Positions 1-6,313 of a stretch of DNA of 21,383 bases are shown here, piece by piece (positions within the stretch are counted from its first letter, which is position 1; every line of letters begins with the position of its first letter). Made by a program: the position numbers and the translations under genes. This DNA comes from DAOUCV01 sp034432095. GTDB lineage: Bacteria; Chloroflexota; Dehalococcoidia; Dehalococcoidales; UBA2162. The notes below the pieces were generated by a model. That model ran no database searches. It was given only the letters and a program-made list of their open reading frames with translations, and was not told where the DNA came from. Location: positions 1-21,383 of the forward strand of contig DAOUCV010000061.1 of NCBI GenBank assembly GCA_034432095.1, written 5' to 3'.

Positions 1-11
1 GACAGGAATAT

Positions 12-18
12 AGGAGGT
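12..18 (+). promoter_or_regulatory. Shine-Dalgarno site of the HTH gene
   Basis: AGGAGGT lies seven bases before the ATG at 26. It is a full-strength ribosome binding site and fixes the start of the small helix-turn-helix gene. Confidence 0.75.
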
Positions 19-25
19 AATATCT

Positions 26-259
26 ATGGAATTGGTTAAAAGATTCACACCGCATGAGCTGTGCCAGGCACTTGGAATCAGTAAATCAACCTTGTTTTAT
101 TGGGAAAAGGAAAATCTAATCCCCAAAGCGCACCGGAGCTTGAATTTAAGGCGGTCAAGATGGTGGACGGCGGAGCAAGCTAAAGAGATTGCGGACTATA
201 GATATTTTAGAGAATATGGTAGGGTTAGTTCCGGCGGTTGCCCTAACCCACATTCTTAG
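26..259 (+). CDS. Small MerR/excisionase-like helix-turn-helix protein
   Basis: This encodes a 77-residue DNA-binding protein. Residues 8-35 (FTPHELCQALGISKSTLFYWEK) read as the helix-turn-helix of the MerR/excisionase fold. They are followed by a wing-like stretch and RWWTAEQAKEIADY, which corresponds to the second helical part of a MerR N-terminal domain. There is no effector or dimerisation helix as in full MerR regulators. The size and the position beside a split tRNA suggest an excisionase or element regulator (inference). The last ~17 residues (YGRVSSGGCPNPHS) do not look like the family and are encoded within an inverted repeat at 222-249, so the 3' end may have been replaced. The start is fixed by the Shine-Dalgarno at 12-18. 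Confidence 0.7.
   Translation: MELVKRFTPHELCQALGISKSTLFYWEKENLIPKAHRSLNLRRSRWWTAEQAKEIADYRYFREYGRVSSGGCPNPHS
222..249 (+). repeat. Inverted repeat across the 3' end of the HTH gene
   Basis: GGGTTAG at 222-228 pairs perfectly with CTAACCC at 243-249, leaving a 14-base loop. It lies inside the last codons of the HTH gene. It could be a transcription or mRNA-stability hairpin, or the edge of a small insertion. Confidence 0.5.
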
Positions 260-291
260 CCTAGAATGACGCTCTACAATGCGATTCTAGG
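260..291. terminator. Hairpin between convergent small genes
   Basis: CCTAGAAT at 260-267 pairs perfectly with ATTCTAGG at 284-291, with a possible inner CGC/GCG stem. It sits between the stop of the HTH gene (257-259) and the stop of the convergent gene ending at 319, where a bidirectional terminator would be expected. There is no T-run after the stem, so intrinsic termination is uncertain. Confidence 0.35.
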
Positions 292-318
292 CGGGTATTC
301 GGAGCGGTGAGGGTAATT

Positions 319-582
319 CTACCTATCCTGCTTTTCCCTTGCCAGAATTTTAACAGTATATTCCTTTGGCATGAGTAGATTCTTATTAGCGTTAATGAAA
401 ATGATAATCTCGTTAAAAAACTTTGCTGTTTCAATGTTTACAAAGTCCTTTTGCAATTCCTTCTGTAATTCTTCAGTTGCCCATTTAAGTGGGTCACTTA
501 GGAAATCCGCAAGGTTTCCCTCGGCCTTCGGTGCCTGCTTACCCTTTTCCCACAAGCTAAAGCATAATTCATATTCTGCCAT
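319..582 (-). CDS. Small hypothetical protein, element-borne
   Basis: This encodes an 87-residue soluble protein of unknown family. It is rich in Lys, Glu and Phe and has no signal peptide or membrane segment; the central part (ATEELQKELQKDFVNIETAKFF) is predicted helical. I chose the ATG at 582 because AAAGGGGGGTAAG lies just upstream on the minus strand. A longer reading from 633 would begin inside the promoter -35 box. The near-consensus promoter at 605-633 gives a leader of only about 16 bases, so the gene is probably transcribed alone. It converges on the HTH gene across a hairpin. Its place next to a split tRNA-Trp suggests mobile-element cargo. I do not recognise a function. Confidence 0.6.
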   Translation of the reverse strand: MAEYELCFSLWEKGKQAPKAEGNLADFLSDPLKWATEELQKELQKDFVNIETAKFFNEIIIFINANKNLLMPKEYTVKILAREKQDR

Positions 583-604
583 ATTCTTACCCCCCTTTAC
601 ATAG

Positions 605-633
605 ACAATACGCCATAAAATGAGTGTTGTCAA
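605..633 (-). promoter_or_regulatory. Sigma-70-type promoter for the 87-aa gene
   Basis: On the minus strand, TTGACA (628-633) and TATTGT (605-610) are separated by exactly 17 bases. The -35 is a perfect consensus and the -10 matches 4 of 6. Expected transcription start is near 598, just ahead of the ribosome binding site for the gene starting at 582. Confidence 0.65.
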
Positions 634-676
634 ACGCTCGCATTGTACCTTAACAATTGAATAAACCGAAGCTAAA

Positions 677-698
677 AATTTGCGTTATTTTTGCGTTA
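677..698 (+). repeat. Tandem 11-bp repeats with TTTGCGTTA core
   Basis: TTTGCGTTA occurs at 679-687 and 690-698, an offset of 11 bp or one helical turn. Such phased short direct repeats near an attachment site resemble integrase arm-type or excisionase sites (inference). Confidence 0.5.
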
Positions 699-721
699 AA
701 CTGATTAAAACACCTTAAAAC

Positions 722-751
722 AAAAGGGTATGCTAGATACAAAACGGTATG
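722..751 (+). repeat. Paired 11-bp direct repeats AAAASGGTATG
   Basis: AAAAGGGTATG at 722-732 and AAAACGGTATG at 741-751 differ at one base and are offset by 19 bp. Together with the repeats at 677-698 they fill the stretch between the small genes and the tRNA-Trp half, as expected of protein-binding sites at an element end. Confidence 0.45.
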
Positions 752-794
752 TGGTGAAAAATCAATTTAGCTATGCAAGCGTAAATACACACAA

Positions 795-833
795 TTTGGA
801 GACCGCTGCTCTTCCAGACTGAGCTACACTCCT
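795..833 (-). pseudogene. 5' half of tRNA-Trp(CCA), cut at the anticodon loop
   Basis: Read on the minus strand from 833, the sequence gives a seven-base acceptor strand, TA, a D arm (GCTC...GAGC with the GG pair in the loop), the anticodon stem strand GCGGT and the loop CTCCAAA, so the anticodon is CCA for tryptophan. The expected 3' anticodon strand ACCGC does not follow. From 794 downward the sequence is unrelated and AT-rich, and no T arm or 3' acceptor strand is present. The break falls exactly at the end of the anticodon loop, a common tyrosine-recombinase crossover region. It is either an attachment site left by an integrated element or a decayed relic of one. Confidence 0.75.
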
Positions 834-1031
834 GCGAAGCTAAGTTTCAATTCTTTGCCCAGTTTTAGTTAAAGTTGACAAAATCGGCGTTTTTCGAACA
901 CTTTTCCCGCTGGTAATACCTCATCCAGTAACGCCGTAGCATCCTCTTACGCACTTTCAATTATATGCCAACAGACGTCCATTGTAAAGGTAACCGAGCT
1001 ATTGCCCAACACTCCTCCTAAGCATCTATTC

Positions 1032-1127
1032 TTACCTCACATATGTGATAGGGTCTAGCCCGGCGATTATTCTTTCCACCCTCGTAATGTCAAGGGCATT
1101 CACCTTGCCGTCCATGTTGGCATCACC
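1032..1127 (-). pseudogene. Dockerin-like repeat, C-terminal remnant
   Basis: The minus-strand frame ending at the TAA at 1032-1034 encodes GDANMDGKVNALDITRVERI followed by IAGLDPITYVR. This has the dockerin/EF-hand-like calcium loop D-x-N-x-D-G-x-V followed by the LDIT helix. The frame continues upstream to about 1180 without a convincing start. Other minus-strand frames between 1123 and 1432 also read as protein-like, which suggests an older gene broken by frameshifts. Such domains usually end secreted or cell-surface proteins. What remains is a truncated tail whose 5' part would have run into the tRNA-Lys region. The dockerin similarity is clear; the identity of the parent protein is unknown. 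Confidence 0.55.
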
Positions 1128-1439
1128 GCCCATCACCGGAGCAGGCCAGCGGCATGACACGGGACACGGGGGTTGTGTCATCGGCTGTGCTCAGGGGGTT
1201 CCAGCCCAAAGGCGAGGTAAGGTCTACCTGGCTCATAGGGATATTCCGGAAGTGGCACCCCGGTTCCTGACCTGTACTTGAGGGGTTCCGCCGCGATACT
1301 CCCATTAGAGACCTCTGCCGGCGTGAAGGCATCCAACCGAACATCTGCTATCCCTAGCTGAAGATTTACAAGAGTGTGAGTTAAAGAGTGACACGCTGAT
1401 TCGGGGAATTCCGCCGTTCTGGAAGCCCTCAACTGAGTC

Positions 1440-1515
1440 TGGTGAGCCGTGCAGGTCTCGAACCTGCGACCACCTGATTAAAAGTCAGGTGCTCTGCCTA
1501 CTGAGCTAACGGCCC
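1440..1515 (-). tRNA. tRNA-Lys(TTT)
   Basis: This is an intact 76-base tRNA on the minus strand with an encoded CCA at 1440-1442. The acceptor strands GGGCCGT and ACGGCTC pair, with one G-T. The D arm is GCTC...AGC, the anticodon stem is CCTGA/TCAGG with loop CTTTTAA (anticodon TTT), and the T arm is GCAGG/CCTGC with loop TTCGAGA. All arms are complete, unlike the tRNA-Trp half nearby. Confidence 0.95.
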
Positions 1516-1527
1516 CCTGTCTCCAGC

Positions 1528-1719
1528 TCAGCCTAGTTTAGCAAATCTTAGCTTCTTCCGCAACTTGTGCGGCAATAACCTGTCCCCCTGCACCCTTTCT
1601 CGCCTCCGCCTTAACGTGTACCGGTCGACAGACCACAACGGCATGCTTTTCTCATCGCCGTCAAAGTAGAAAATGCCATTGACGTTGAACTTATAAAGCG
1701 CGGCCGTTTTCTCTACCTG
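1528..1719 (-). pseudogene. Coding-like frame of unknown family, no clear start
   Basis: The minus-strand frame from about 1719 to the TGA at 1528 reads VEKTAALYKFNVNGIFYFDG and then a basic tail ending KLRKKLRFAKLG. It has a protein-like composition but no start codon with a ribosome site; the first ATG, at 1644, would leave only 38 residues. The adjacent frame just upstream (ILPDDSMPALEKIAGRENGR) could be the same protein before a frameshift. It lies between the AOR stop and tRNA-Lys. It is not the MoaD-like partner often found near AOR genes. Weak call. Confidence 0.25.
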
Positions 1720-1758
1720 CTATCTTCTCCAGAGCTGGCATTGAATCGTCCGGCAATA

Positions 1759-3591
1759 TCACCCGGGCCTGAATCTGGGCATTTGCTGCGGCGGCCAGAG
1801 CTCCTCAGCCACATCATCCAAGCCCAGTTCCAGCAGTTTATTCCGACTCGGCTTAGTTGTCACCCGGTCCCAATCAAGGGCCCCCAGGTTCCAGTATGTT
1901 TCCGCTTCAATGTCCAGCGACACCCCAGCCAAAGGCCCATCACTCTGAGGAGGTCGGCCAATTATCCTGCCGTGCACCTTGCGTTCCAGAGGATTGATGC
2001 CCTCTCGCAAGGTGAAGACATGCCTCATATTGGCAATCCTTTCGCCTGCTTTAAGCAGTTCATTCAACGAGCAGTCCCACCCGGTTATAGCCCTCATCAT
2101 TTTCTCAGCATAGGTACCACGGTCCATTCCCATTCCGAAGATTATCATGCAGTTACCTGTGGCGTTGACAAGGTGGCTCATGAAGCTGGAAGGCCCGAAG
2201 TCCTGCGTGTGCCGACCGGGGGTAGCATCCATCTTGTATGCAGCGACAGAAGCCATTCCGGCGTGGCGCAGTCCAGGAAGCTTAGGGTCGTGCATCCCCA
2301 GCTCCTGACCCCCGATATGTACCGCATATTTCTTGGCTCCCCGGCCAATCCTCTCGGCGGCTAGCTTCACGCCATCAGCCAAGACATCGCCGAAGCCTTC
2401 ACGCTTCACCATTTTCTCCACCATAGCGACAAGTGCCCGATGGTTGCCCCAGGTGAGCTGAATGCCATCCGTATCCGCCTCAGTAATGATACCGTGCTCA
2501 TAGCACTCCATGGCAAAAGCGATAACGGTCCCGGCGGAGATGGTATCCATCCCATAGCTGTTGCACCAGTGACTAGCCATAGCTATTGCCTCAGCATTAG
2601 TATTAAGACAGTTAGCACCAAACGCCCCGATGGTCTCATATTCCACCCTCTGATTACCTTCCGGGTACCTGTACTCGCCGGTCCCTTCTTTCAGGCTGGC
2701 TTTACAGGCAGCCGGACAGCGCCAGCAACCAAACCGGCTTTTTACATTGGCTATCATTTTGTCCCTGTGGAGACCCGAGACATCAGGCAATTCAATAACA
2801 CCGATACCTCCCCAGTTCTTGACCGGCGTATCGCCGCTATGGGCTGAGGTGTCGCCGTGCCCGCTGGTGCCATACTGGTGAAATCGCTCCAAAAATGGGG
2901 TCTTCTTCAGCCCCTCCAATTGCTCCTGCCTTATTTTATTAGCTGCCTCCTCATCGGCTATAGGTACCTTCTTGTCTCCCCTAGCGACCACCGCCTTGAG
3001 TTTCTTGGAGCCCATCACCGCCCCCAGTCCCGACCGCCCGGCCGCATCTCCTTTATGGGAGATGATGCAGGCAATGCGGGAGAGTTTCTCTCCCGCCGGC
3101 CCTATGCAAACAACACTGGCGGTCCCACCGTGTTCAGTTTTCAGCGTGTCCTCAGTCTCATAGGTATCTTTTCCCCAGAGGTGAGAGGCGTCTCTCAATT
3201 CGGCTTTACCATTGTCAATCAGGAGGTAGACTGGCTTCTCGGAAATGCCGGCGAAAAACACGCCATCATAGCCGGCAAACTTGAGATGAGGGCCAAAATC
3301 CCCTCCGGAATTGGCATCTCCCCACCCACCGGTAAGCGGCGATTTCCCCACTGCCTGATAGCGGGCGCCACCAATGGCAGGACTGCCAGTAAACGGACCG
3401 GTAACCAGTCCCAGGATATTTTCTGGTCCGAGCGCATCAACCCCTCCCTTCTGTCGGCTGTAAAGAACCCTGGCACCAATACCATAGCCCCCGATAAAAT
3501 TTCGATAGAGCTTCTCGTCGGGTGTTTCCTCTTTTATCTGTCCCGTCGAAAGGTTCACGAACAGGAGTTTTCCCATGTACCCTCCAGCCAT
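1759..3591 (-). CDS. Aldehyde:ferredoxin oxidoreductase family, tungsten enzyme
   Basis: This encodes a 610-residue cytoplasmic AOR-family protein of full family length. Such enzymes use a tungsten bis-pyranopterin and one [4Fe-4S] cluster to oxidise aldehydes to acids with ferredoxin, or the reverse. The N-terminal pterin domain shows GYMGKLLFVNLSTG and GPFTGSPAIGGARY. The cluster ligands are C289, C292 and C296, with C481 in GNCMIIFG as the likely fourth. The active-site signatures EYET (317-320) and QELGMHDPK (429-437) are kept, so it is probably catalytic. The C-terminus LGLDDVAEEL is typical. The ATG at 3591 has AAAGGAG upstream; a second ATG at 3576 is also preceded by GGAGG and could be used. 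It has its own promoter at 3632-3660. Substrate unknown. Confidence 0.9.
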   Translation of the reverse strand: MAGGYMGKLLFVNLSTGQIKEETPDEKLYRNFIGGYGIGARVLYSRQKGGVDALGPENILGLVTGPFTGSPAIGGARYQAVGKSPLTGGWGDANSGGDFGPHLKFAGYDGVFFAGISEKPVYLLIDNGKAELRDASHLWGKDTYETEDTLKTEHGGTASVVCIGPAGEKLSRIACIISHKGDAAGRSGLGAVMGSKKLKAVVARGDKKVPIADEEAANKIRQEQLEGLKKTPFLERFHQYGTSGHGDTSAHSGDTPVKNWGGIGVIELPDVSGLHRDKMIANVKSRFGCWRCPAACKASLKEGTGEYRYPEGNQRVEYETIGAFGANCLNTNAEAIAMASHWCNSYGMDTISAGTVIAFAMECYEHGIITEADTDGIQLTWGNHRALVAMVEKMVKREGFGDVLADGVKLAAERIGRGAKKYAVHIGGQELGMHDPKLPGLRHAGMASVAAYKMDATPGRHTQDFGPSSFMSHLVNATGNCMIIFGMGMDRGTYAEKMMRAITGWDCSLNELLKAGERIANMRHVFTLREGINPLERKVHGRIIGRPPQSDGPLAGVSLDIEAETYWNLGALDWDRVTTKPSRNKLLELGLDDVAEELWPPQQMPRFRPG

Positions 3592-3631
3592 TTCTTTCTC
3601 CTTTCCCTAAGATTGCATTCAAAATTTTCTC

Positions 3632-3660
3632 ATTTTACCATCGGGCCAGTCTTGGGTCAA
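3632..3660 (-). promoter_or_regulatory. Promoter of the first AOR gene, inside the GNAT 3' end
   Basis: On the minus strand, TTGACC (3655-3660) and TAAAAT (3632-3637) are 17 bases apart, each matching consensus at five of six positions. The -35 overlaps the GNAT stop codon (3657-3659), so the AOR gene can be expressed independently of the ABC/GNAT operon. Confidence 0.65.
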
Positions 3661-4109
3661 AGCTCTTTCTGCATCTTTACGTGTTTGATGCCAACCTCCC
3701 AGAAAGGTGAGCCTACCTCCTCAAAGCCACACGCCTTGTAGAAGGCAACCACGGGATATTGGGCATGGAGAACCACTTGCTTTATCTGTCTATTCTTCAG
3801 TTCTTCACTCAGGAAGGAAATGATTCTCCTTCCGATTCCGCTACGGCGGAAAGGTTTTAAGACAGCCATTCTTTCTATCTTGGCTAGCCCAGCGGATAAA
3901 AACAGGACCCGGGCAGTGCCGATAACCCTATCCCCGTCCTTGGCCACCATGTGCAGTGCTTCCCTGTCATGTTCATCTAATTCTACGTCTTCCGGGATAC
4001 CTTGCTCTTCCACAAAAACCTGCCTCCTGACGGCGAAGGCCCCTTCTAACTCATCATCACTACTTACCAGCTTATATATAAGTTTGTCCATAGCGATAAG
4101 GTCGTTCAC
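3657..4109 (-). CDS. GNAT-family N-acetyltransferase (ElaA/YjcF-like)
   Basis: This encodes a 150-residue single-domain acyl-CoA-dependent acetyltransferase. The N-terminal part has AFAVRRQVFVEEQGIPEDVE (24-43), typical of the ElaA/YjcF branch. The acetyl-CoA loop is RRSGIG at 88-93 within motif A (IERMAVLKPFRRSGIGRRII), and AFYKACGF corresponds to motif B. The acceptor substrate cannot be predicted. It starts eight bases after the ABC permease stop, so it is the third gene of that operon. The listed start is GTG (4107-4109); an ATG at 4091 is an alternative, and neither has a clear Shine-Dalgarno. Any link to the transporter's cargo is speculative. Confidence 0.85.
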   Translation of the reverse strand: MNDLIAMDKLIYKLVSSDDELEGAFAVRRQVFVEEQGIPEDVELDEHDREALHMVAKDGDRVIGTARVLFLSAGLAKIERMAVLKPFRRSGIGRRIISFLSEELKNRQIKQVVLHAQYPVVAFYKACGFEEVGSPFWEVGIKHVKMQKEL

Positions 4110-4117
4110 ATCACGGG

Positions 4118-5332
4118 TTAGGCATTCTTGAGACTGCGAATGACTTCACCGAGGCCGGGCCTTTTGCCATACATCAGCAGGTATATCCTGAAGACCTTGG
4201 CTATTACAAGTAGTCCTCCAGCTACAGACACAGCGAGTAGGGCAATGCTGAGGCTCAGTTCCCAGAGGGCAATGTCAGCCAAGCCTAGCCGTGCCATCAC
4301 TGTTACCGGAGCGGTAAGAGGGAAGACAGTAAACGCCTTGACAATGGTGTGCCCAGGGTTCTCGATGATAAAGGGAAGGAACCAGAACGGTGATGCCGCA
4401 ACAAGAGTGAATATCGTGGAGAGTTGCTGTCCCTCGCGCACGGTTGGGCTGATGGCACCAGCGCCTGCCAGGAGTATGGCAAACAATAAATAGCCGAGGA
4501 CAAAATATACTACACCTAGGATAACAAGGCTTGTTGGAATTTGAAGTGAACTGATAAGACCGCCTATTGTCGCTGAGGCTATGCGTAAGAGCAGGGGTGC
4601 TGAGACGAGCCAGACAAGTATCTGAATCAGCCCGCTAGCCCCGAGACCGAGAACCTTACCCGCCAGTAGCTGGGTTGGTGAGACCGACGAGAGCAATATC
4701 TCCATGATACGGTTTTCTTTCTCTTCACTGAGCCCTTCAAGAAGATAGCCGGCAGAAAAGAAGATAGATAGCATCAGCAAAAGACTGAAAAAGTACGGGA
4801 CGACAAATGCTTCAGGCCCGCCTTGCTCGGTGGCTATCTCTCCCGTCGGGGTAAGTCTGGTGGTCACCAGTTGCATCGGCGCCTTTACTCGGTTGATGAT
4901 TTGTGGGGTAATCTTCTCCTTCAAAAGGTTACTCACTAGGAAATCATTTATCACTCGCTGAGTTCTATCCGGTATCTCCAGCTCTCGCGCCAGGGTATAT
5001 CTAAAGACTACGCCGGTGGTAAGATAATCCTCGGGAATGACGAAATACTCGGTAATCTCACCCCTTATCAGGGCTTGTGTCGCTGAGTCCTGTGTATCGA
5101 ATGGTATGAGGGACACCCCTTCTTGCTCGGTAAAACTGCCAAACCCGCCAGCCTCATCAATATAACCGAACGCCTTCTCCTCGGTAGCTGGTCGGCTAAT
5201 ATTGCTGAAGACCTGGGAAAGGCCTATTGCCAGCAGGCCAAGTAGCGGAAAGGCTAAGGTGAGGATGATAAATAGCTTCCTGGTTACCATCCGCTTGAAT
5301 TCATGCCTGATTATCAATATCGTCTTGTTCAT
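4118..5332 (-). CDS. ABC-2 type exporter permease, NatB-like
   Basis: This encodes a 404-residue integral membrane subunit of an ABC exporter. It has one hydrophobic segment near residues 18-38, a large polar domain of about 135 residues predicted outside the membrane, and then about five membrane segments between about 178 and 385. Between them lies GLSEEKENRIMEILLSSVSP, the conserved cytoplasmic motif of NatB-type ABC-2 permeases. Its start overlaps the stop of the ATPase gene by four bases (ATGA), so the two are translationally coupled. Family members export sodium, drugs or other small molecules; the substrate here is unknown. Confidence 0.9.
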   Translation of the reverse strand: MNKTILIIRHEFKRMVTRKLFIILTLAFPLLGLLAIGLSQVFSNISRPATEEKAFGYIDEAGGFGSFTEQEGVSLIPFDTQDSATQALIRGEITEYFVIPEDYLTTGVVFRYTLARELEIPDRTQRVINDFLVSNLLKEKITPQIINRVKAPMQLVTTRLTPTGEIATEQGGPEAFVVPYFFSLLLMLSIFFSAGYLLEGLSEEKENRIMEILLSSVSPTQLLAGKVLGLGASGLIQILVWLVSAPLLLRIASATIGGLISSLQIPTSLVILGVVYFVLGYLLFAILLAGAGAISPTVREGQQLSTIFTLVAASPFWFLPFIIENPGHTIVKAFTVFPLTAPVTVMARLGLADIALWELSLSIALLAVSVAGGLLVIAKVFRIYLLMYGKRPGLGEVIRSLKNA

Positions 5333-6252
5333 TCCTCTCTACCGACTATCTTTAAGAATATCTCGTTGAGAGACGGCGTCATAATTTCAAAACGCCTTAC
5401 CGTAATACCGGTGGCCGCCAGTTGCTTGAGAACCTCGTGTGGCGTTGTCCCGGCATCGAGAATGAGTTCAGCATAGTTCCGATGGTGATGTACCGCCACA
5501 ACACCCGGCATGTCAGCAAGGTGCCCTTGATAGTCCAGACGGATTGAATTACTTTGATACTTAGATTTGATTTCAGCTATACCACCGTACAAAACCTGTT
5601 TCCCCTTGTCTATCATTAGAACACGGTCACAGAGTTCCTCCACCTCATTCATCCGGTGGGTGCTTAGAATCACCGCTTTATCTCTACTCCTCAGGTCAAG
5701 TATCATCTCTTTAAGCAACTCAGTATTGACCGGGTCCAGACCGGCGAATGGCTCATCCAAGATTACCAGCTCCGGGTCGTGGACAATGGTAACGATGAAC
5801 TGAATAATCTGCCCCATGCCCCGACTCAATGCCTCAATCTTCTTTTCCTGATGCGCCAGCATATCTACCTGTTTTAACAGCTCGCTGGCTCTATCTCTGG
5901 CTAGTTCCCGGTTGATACCCTTTAATGAAGCGAGGTAGGTGATAGAATCTATGACGCTCAGTTTTCTATACAGACCTCTCTCCTCAGGTAGGTATCCTAT
6001 CCGGTTCTTGGTGGACTCACCCAGCGTTTCACCAAAGACTCTGATACTACCTGAGTCTGGTTTGATAATGTCCATCATCATCCTTATCGTAGTTGTTTTA
6101 CCGGCGCCATTAGGCCCAATCAGCCCAAATATCTCGCCATGGTTAACCGAGAAAGAGATATCGTCTACCACCGCCCGGTGGTCATACCGCTTGGTTACGT
6201 TGTCTACTTCGACAGCAAACACTTCAGCGAACCTCTGCTTGCCAGAGGGCAT
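5329..6252 (-). CDS. ABC transporter ATPase, NatA-like
   Basis: This encodes the nucleotide-binding subunit of the exporter (up to 307 residues). Walker A is GPNGAGKTT (46-54), the signature is LSRGMGQ (142-148), and Walker B with the catalytic Glu is LVILDEP (162-168), followed by the switch His in STHR. The C-terminal ~80 residues form the extra domain common in NatA/DrrA-type proteins. The start is uncertain: the ATG at 6252 has no ribosome site and overlaps a TATAAT box (6251-6256). A GTG at 6222 has AGAGG nine bases upstream and would begin just before FAVEVDNVTKRYD, where relatives usually begin. If the TATAAT box is the real -10, the GTG is the true start. Confidence 0.9.
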   Translation of the reverse strand: MPSGKQRFAEVFAVEVDNVTKRYDHRAVVDDISFSVNHGEIFGLIGPNGAGKTTTIRMMMDIIKPDSGSIRVFGETLGESTKNRIGYLPEERGLYRKLSVIDSITYLASLKGINRELARDRASELLKQVDMLAHQEKKIEALSRGMGQIIQFIVTIVHDPELVILDEPFAGLDPVNTELLKEMILDLRSRDKAVILSTHRMNEVEELCDRVLMIDKGKQVLYGGIAEIKSKYQSNSIRLDYQGHLADMPGVVAVHHHRNYAELILDAGTTPHEVLKQLAATGITVRRFEIMTPSLNEIFLKIVGREE

Positions 6253-6256
6253 TATA
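6251..6256 (-). promoter_or_regulatory. Possible -10 box of the ABC/GNAT operon
   Basis: A perfect TATAAT lies on the minus strand at the very start of the ABC ATPase gene. No good -35 is seen 16-18 bases upstream (TTAAAA at best), so the call is weak. If real, it places transcription start within the first codons of the longest reading and favours the GTG start at 6222. Confidence 0.3.
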
Positions 6257-6313
6257 TCAAATTAGAGAGGCTATTTTAACAATCCTCGAGAAGGGCGAGT
6301 CTACGAGCGAAGT

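Larger units (their letters stand above)
634..794. other. Putative attachment-site arm of an integrated element
   Basis: This AT-rich, gene-free stretch lies between the promoter of the 87-aa gene and the cut edge of tRNA-Trp. It holds two families of short direct repeats (677-698 and 722-751) and a further GCGTAAA at 777-784. I see no coding frame. The arrangement matches the arm region of an att site, but the integrase is not in the window. Confidence 0.4.

Noticed and set aside
875..903. TTGACA at 875-880 as a plus-strand promoter
   Set aside because: No acceptable -10 box lies 16-18 bases downstream and no gene follows on that strand.
1576..1589. A 14-base match, TAACCTGTCCCCCT, present inverted at 16229-16242
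   Set aside because: By rough calculation one or two 14-base matches are expected by chance in a window of this size, and no further copies or palindromes accompany it.
2857..3741. A 294-codon plus-strand frame opposite the first AOR gene
   Set aside because: It is antisense to a clear AOR gene and to the GNAT 3' end, with no motifs of its own.
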